DNA of 6,225 nt. Source: Halovivax sp. (lineage in GTDB: Archaea > Halobacteriota > Halobacteria > Halobacteriales > Natrialbaceae). This document shows positions 5,802-6,225 of this stretch, piece after piece. Below the pieces are notes generated by a model. It was not told the DNA's origin, searched no databases, and saw nothing but the letters and a program-made list of their open reading frames with translations. Every line of letters begins with the position of its first letter. Position 1 is the first letter of the stretch. Where the stretch lies: the NCBI GenBank assembly GCA_007135505.1, contig SLIS01000101.1:1-6225 (forward strand). Direction: 5' to 3'. A program made the translations under genes and the position numbers.

Positions 5802-5818
5802 CCTCGGTGGATTACACT

Positions 5819-5893
5819 ATGTTAGCTGGTTGCCCAGGGAGCATTTCTTCTGGTTTCCCCACCCCGGCAGCCACGAGTAACGATCCACCATGA
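5819..5893 (+). CDS. Putative 24-codon leader ORF overlapping the tfb start
   Basis: An ATG at 5819 opens a 24-codon frame, beginning MLAGCPGSIS and ending in NDPP. Its TGA stop (5891-5893) overlaps the tfb start codon as ATGA, the arrangement used for termination-reinitiation coupling. The tfb start has no Shine-Dalgarno sequence (upstream bases are ACGATCCACC), so coupling would be one way to deliver ribosomes. The peptide is not acidic, has one Cys and resembles no family I know. It would be fully present on transcripts from the upstream TATA box (5774-5780), but its ATG lies at or just before the predicted start from the downstream box. A chance short ORF in the leader is a serious alternative. 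Confidence 0.35.
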   Translation: MLAGCPGSISSGFPTPAATSNDPP

Positions 5894-6225
5894 CTGATAC
5901 ACGCATTCGAACCTACACGAGCGATCGGCAACGAAGCGATCGCGAGCACGAGACCGAATCGACCGAGTCGGTTCAGTCCGACGAGCGTGAGCGCTGTCCC
6001 GAGTGTGGCGGCCAGCTCGTCTCGGACGAGGAACACGCGGAGACGGTCTGTACCGACTGTGGACTGGTCGTTGAGGAGGGCGAAATCGACCGCGGCCCGG
6101 AGTGGCGCGCGTTCGACAGCGCCGAGAAAGACCAGAAATCCCGCGTCGGCGCGCCGACGACGAAAATGATGCACGACCAGGGACTCTCGACGAACATCGG
6201 CTGGCAGGACAAAGACGCCTACGGC
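5890..6225 (+). CDS. tfb: Transcription initiation factor IIB (TFB), N-terminal part (3' end cut by window)
   Basis: The first 112 codons of an archaeal TFB run open to the right edge. TFB binds the TBP-TATA complex and the BRE and recruits RNA polymerase. Residues 1-35 are a charged, variable leader. The zinc ribbon has C36, C39 (CPECGG), C54 and C57 (CTDCGL). The B-reader/linker region follows as RGPEWRAFDSAEKDQKSRVG (68-87) and GAPTTKMMHDQGLSTNIGWQ (87-106), near-invariant in haloarchaeal TFBs. The two cyclin-like core repeats lie beyond the window; a full protein would be about 320 residues. Haloarchaea usually encode several TFB paralogues, and which one this is cannot be decided here. 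The start at 5890 is supported by the charged N-terminus reaching the ribbon at a usual distance. Unlike the other genes here it seems to have a 65-85-base leader rather than a leaderless start. Confidence 0.95.
   Translation, partial: MTDTRIRTYTSDRQRSDREHETESTESVQSDERERCPECGGQLVSDEEHAETVCTDCGLVVEEGEIDRGPEWRAFDSAEKDQKSRVGAPTTKMMHDQGLSTNIGWQDKDAYG

Noticed and set aside
5408..5893. A 161-codon plus-strand frame running from within DUF357 to the tfb start
   Set aside because: Most of it is an Arg-rich shadow of DUF357 in another frame. Only its last part, from the ATG at 5819, is kept as a possible leader ORF.

Overview
The window looks like chromosomal housekeeping DNA from a halophilic archaeon (class Halobacteria). 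The genes are GC-rich, and the predicted proteins are strongly acidic (Asp/Glu-rich). There is an archaeal TFB-type basal transcription factor. Several genes have TATA-like elements about 25 bp before the start codon, the spacing expected for leaderless haloarchaeal mRNAs. Genus and species cannot be assigned from the sequence. I see no insertion sequence, CRISPR array, rRNA or tRNA gene, and no sign of recent transfer.

Layout. (1) 1-804, plus strand: the C-terminal part of a DRG/Obg-family GTPase with a TGS domain, cut by the left edge. (2) 966-2714, plus: an NhaC-family Na+/H+ antiporter. Between its TATA box (931-940) and its ATG lies a perfect 19-bp palindrome (947-965) that abuts the start codon. 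(3) 2836-3633, plus: a glyoxalase I-like protein made of two fused VOC domains, with all eight expected metal-ligand positions filled. A 7-bp inverted repeat sits in its promoter. (4) 3823-5166, minus: a fusion of an N-terminal glutaredoxin (CPYC) to a complete thioredoxin reductase (CATC), convergent with gene 3. (5) 5415-5699, plus: a 94-residue DUF357 protein. (6) 5890-6225, plus: the N-terminal 112 codons of a transcription factor B with its zinc ribbon, cut by the right edge. Its 190-bp upstream region holds two strong TATA boxes. It also holds a 24-codon upstream ORF whose stop codon overlaps the tfb start as ATGA.

How the genes relate. Most look singly transcribed. Genes 3 and 4 suggest a shared thiol/redox theme. 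Haloarchaea use gamma-glutamylcysteine in place of glutathione. A glyoxalase I-like enzyme would consume its hemithioacetal adducts, and a glutaredoxin wired to its own NADPH-dependent reductase could keep such thiols, or protein disulfides, reduced. This link is inference from domain content and adjacency.

The signals most worth following are regulatory: the operator-like palindrome at nhaC and the overlapping leader ORF at tfb. The Grx-TrxR fusion is the most unusual protein architecture. I found nothing that amounts to a clearly new multi-gene system.
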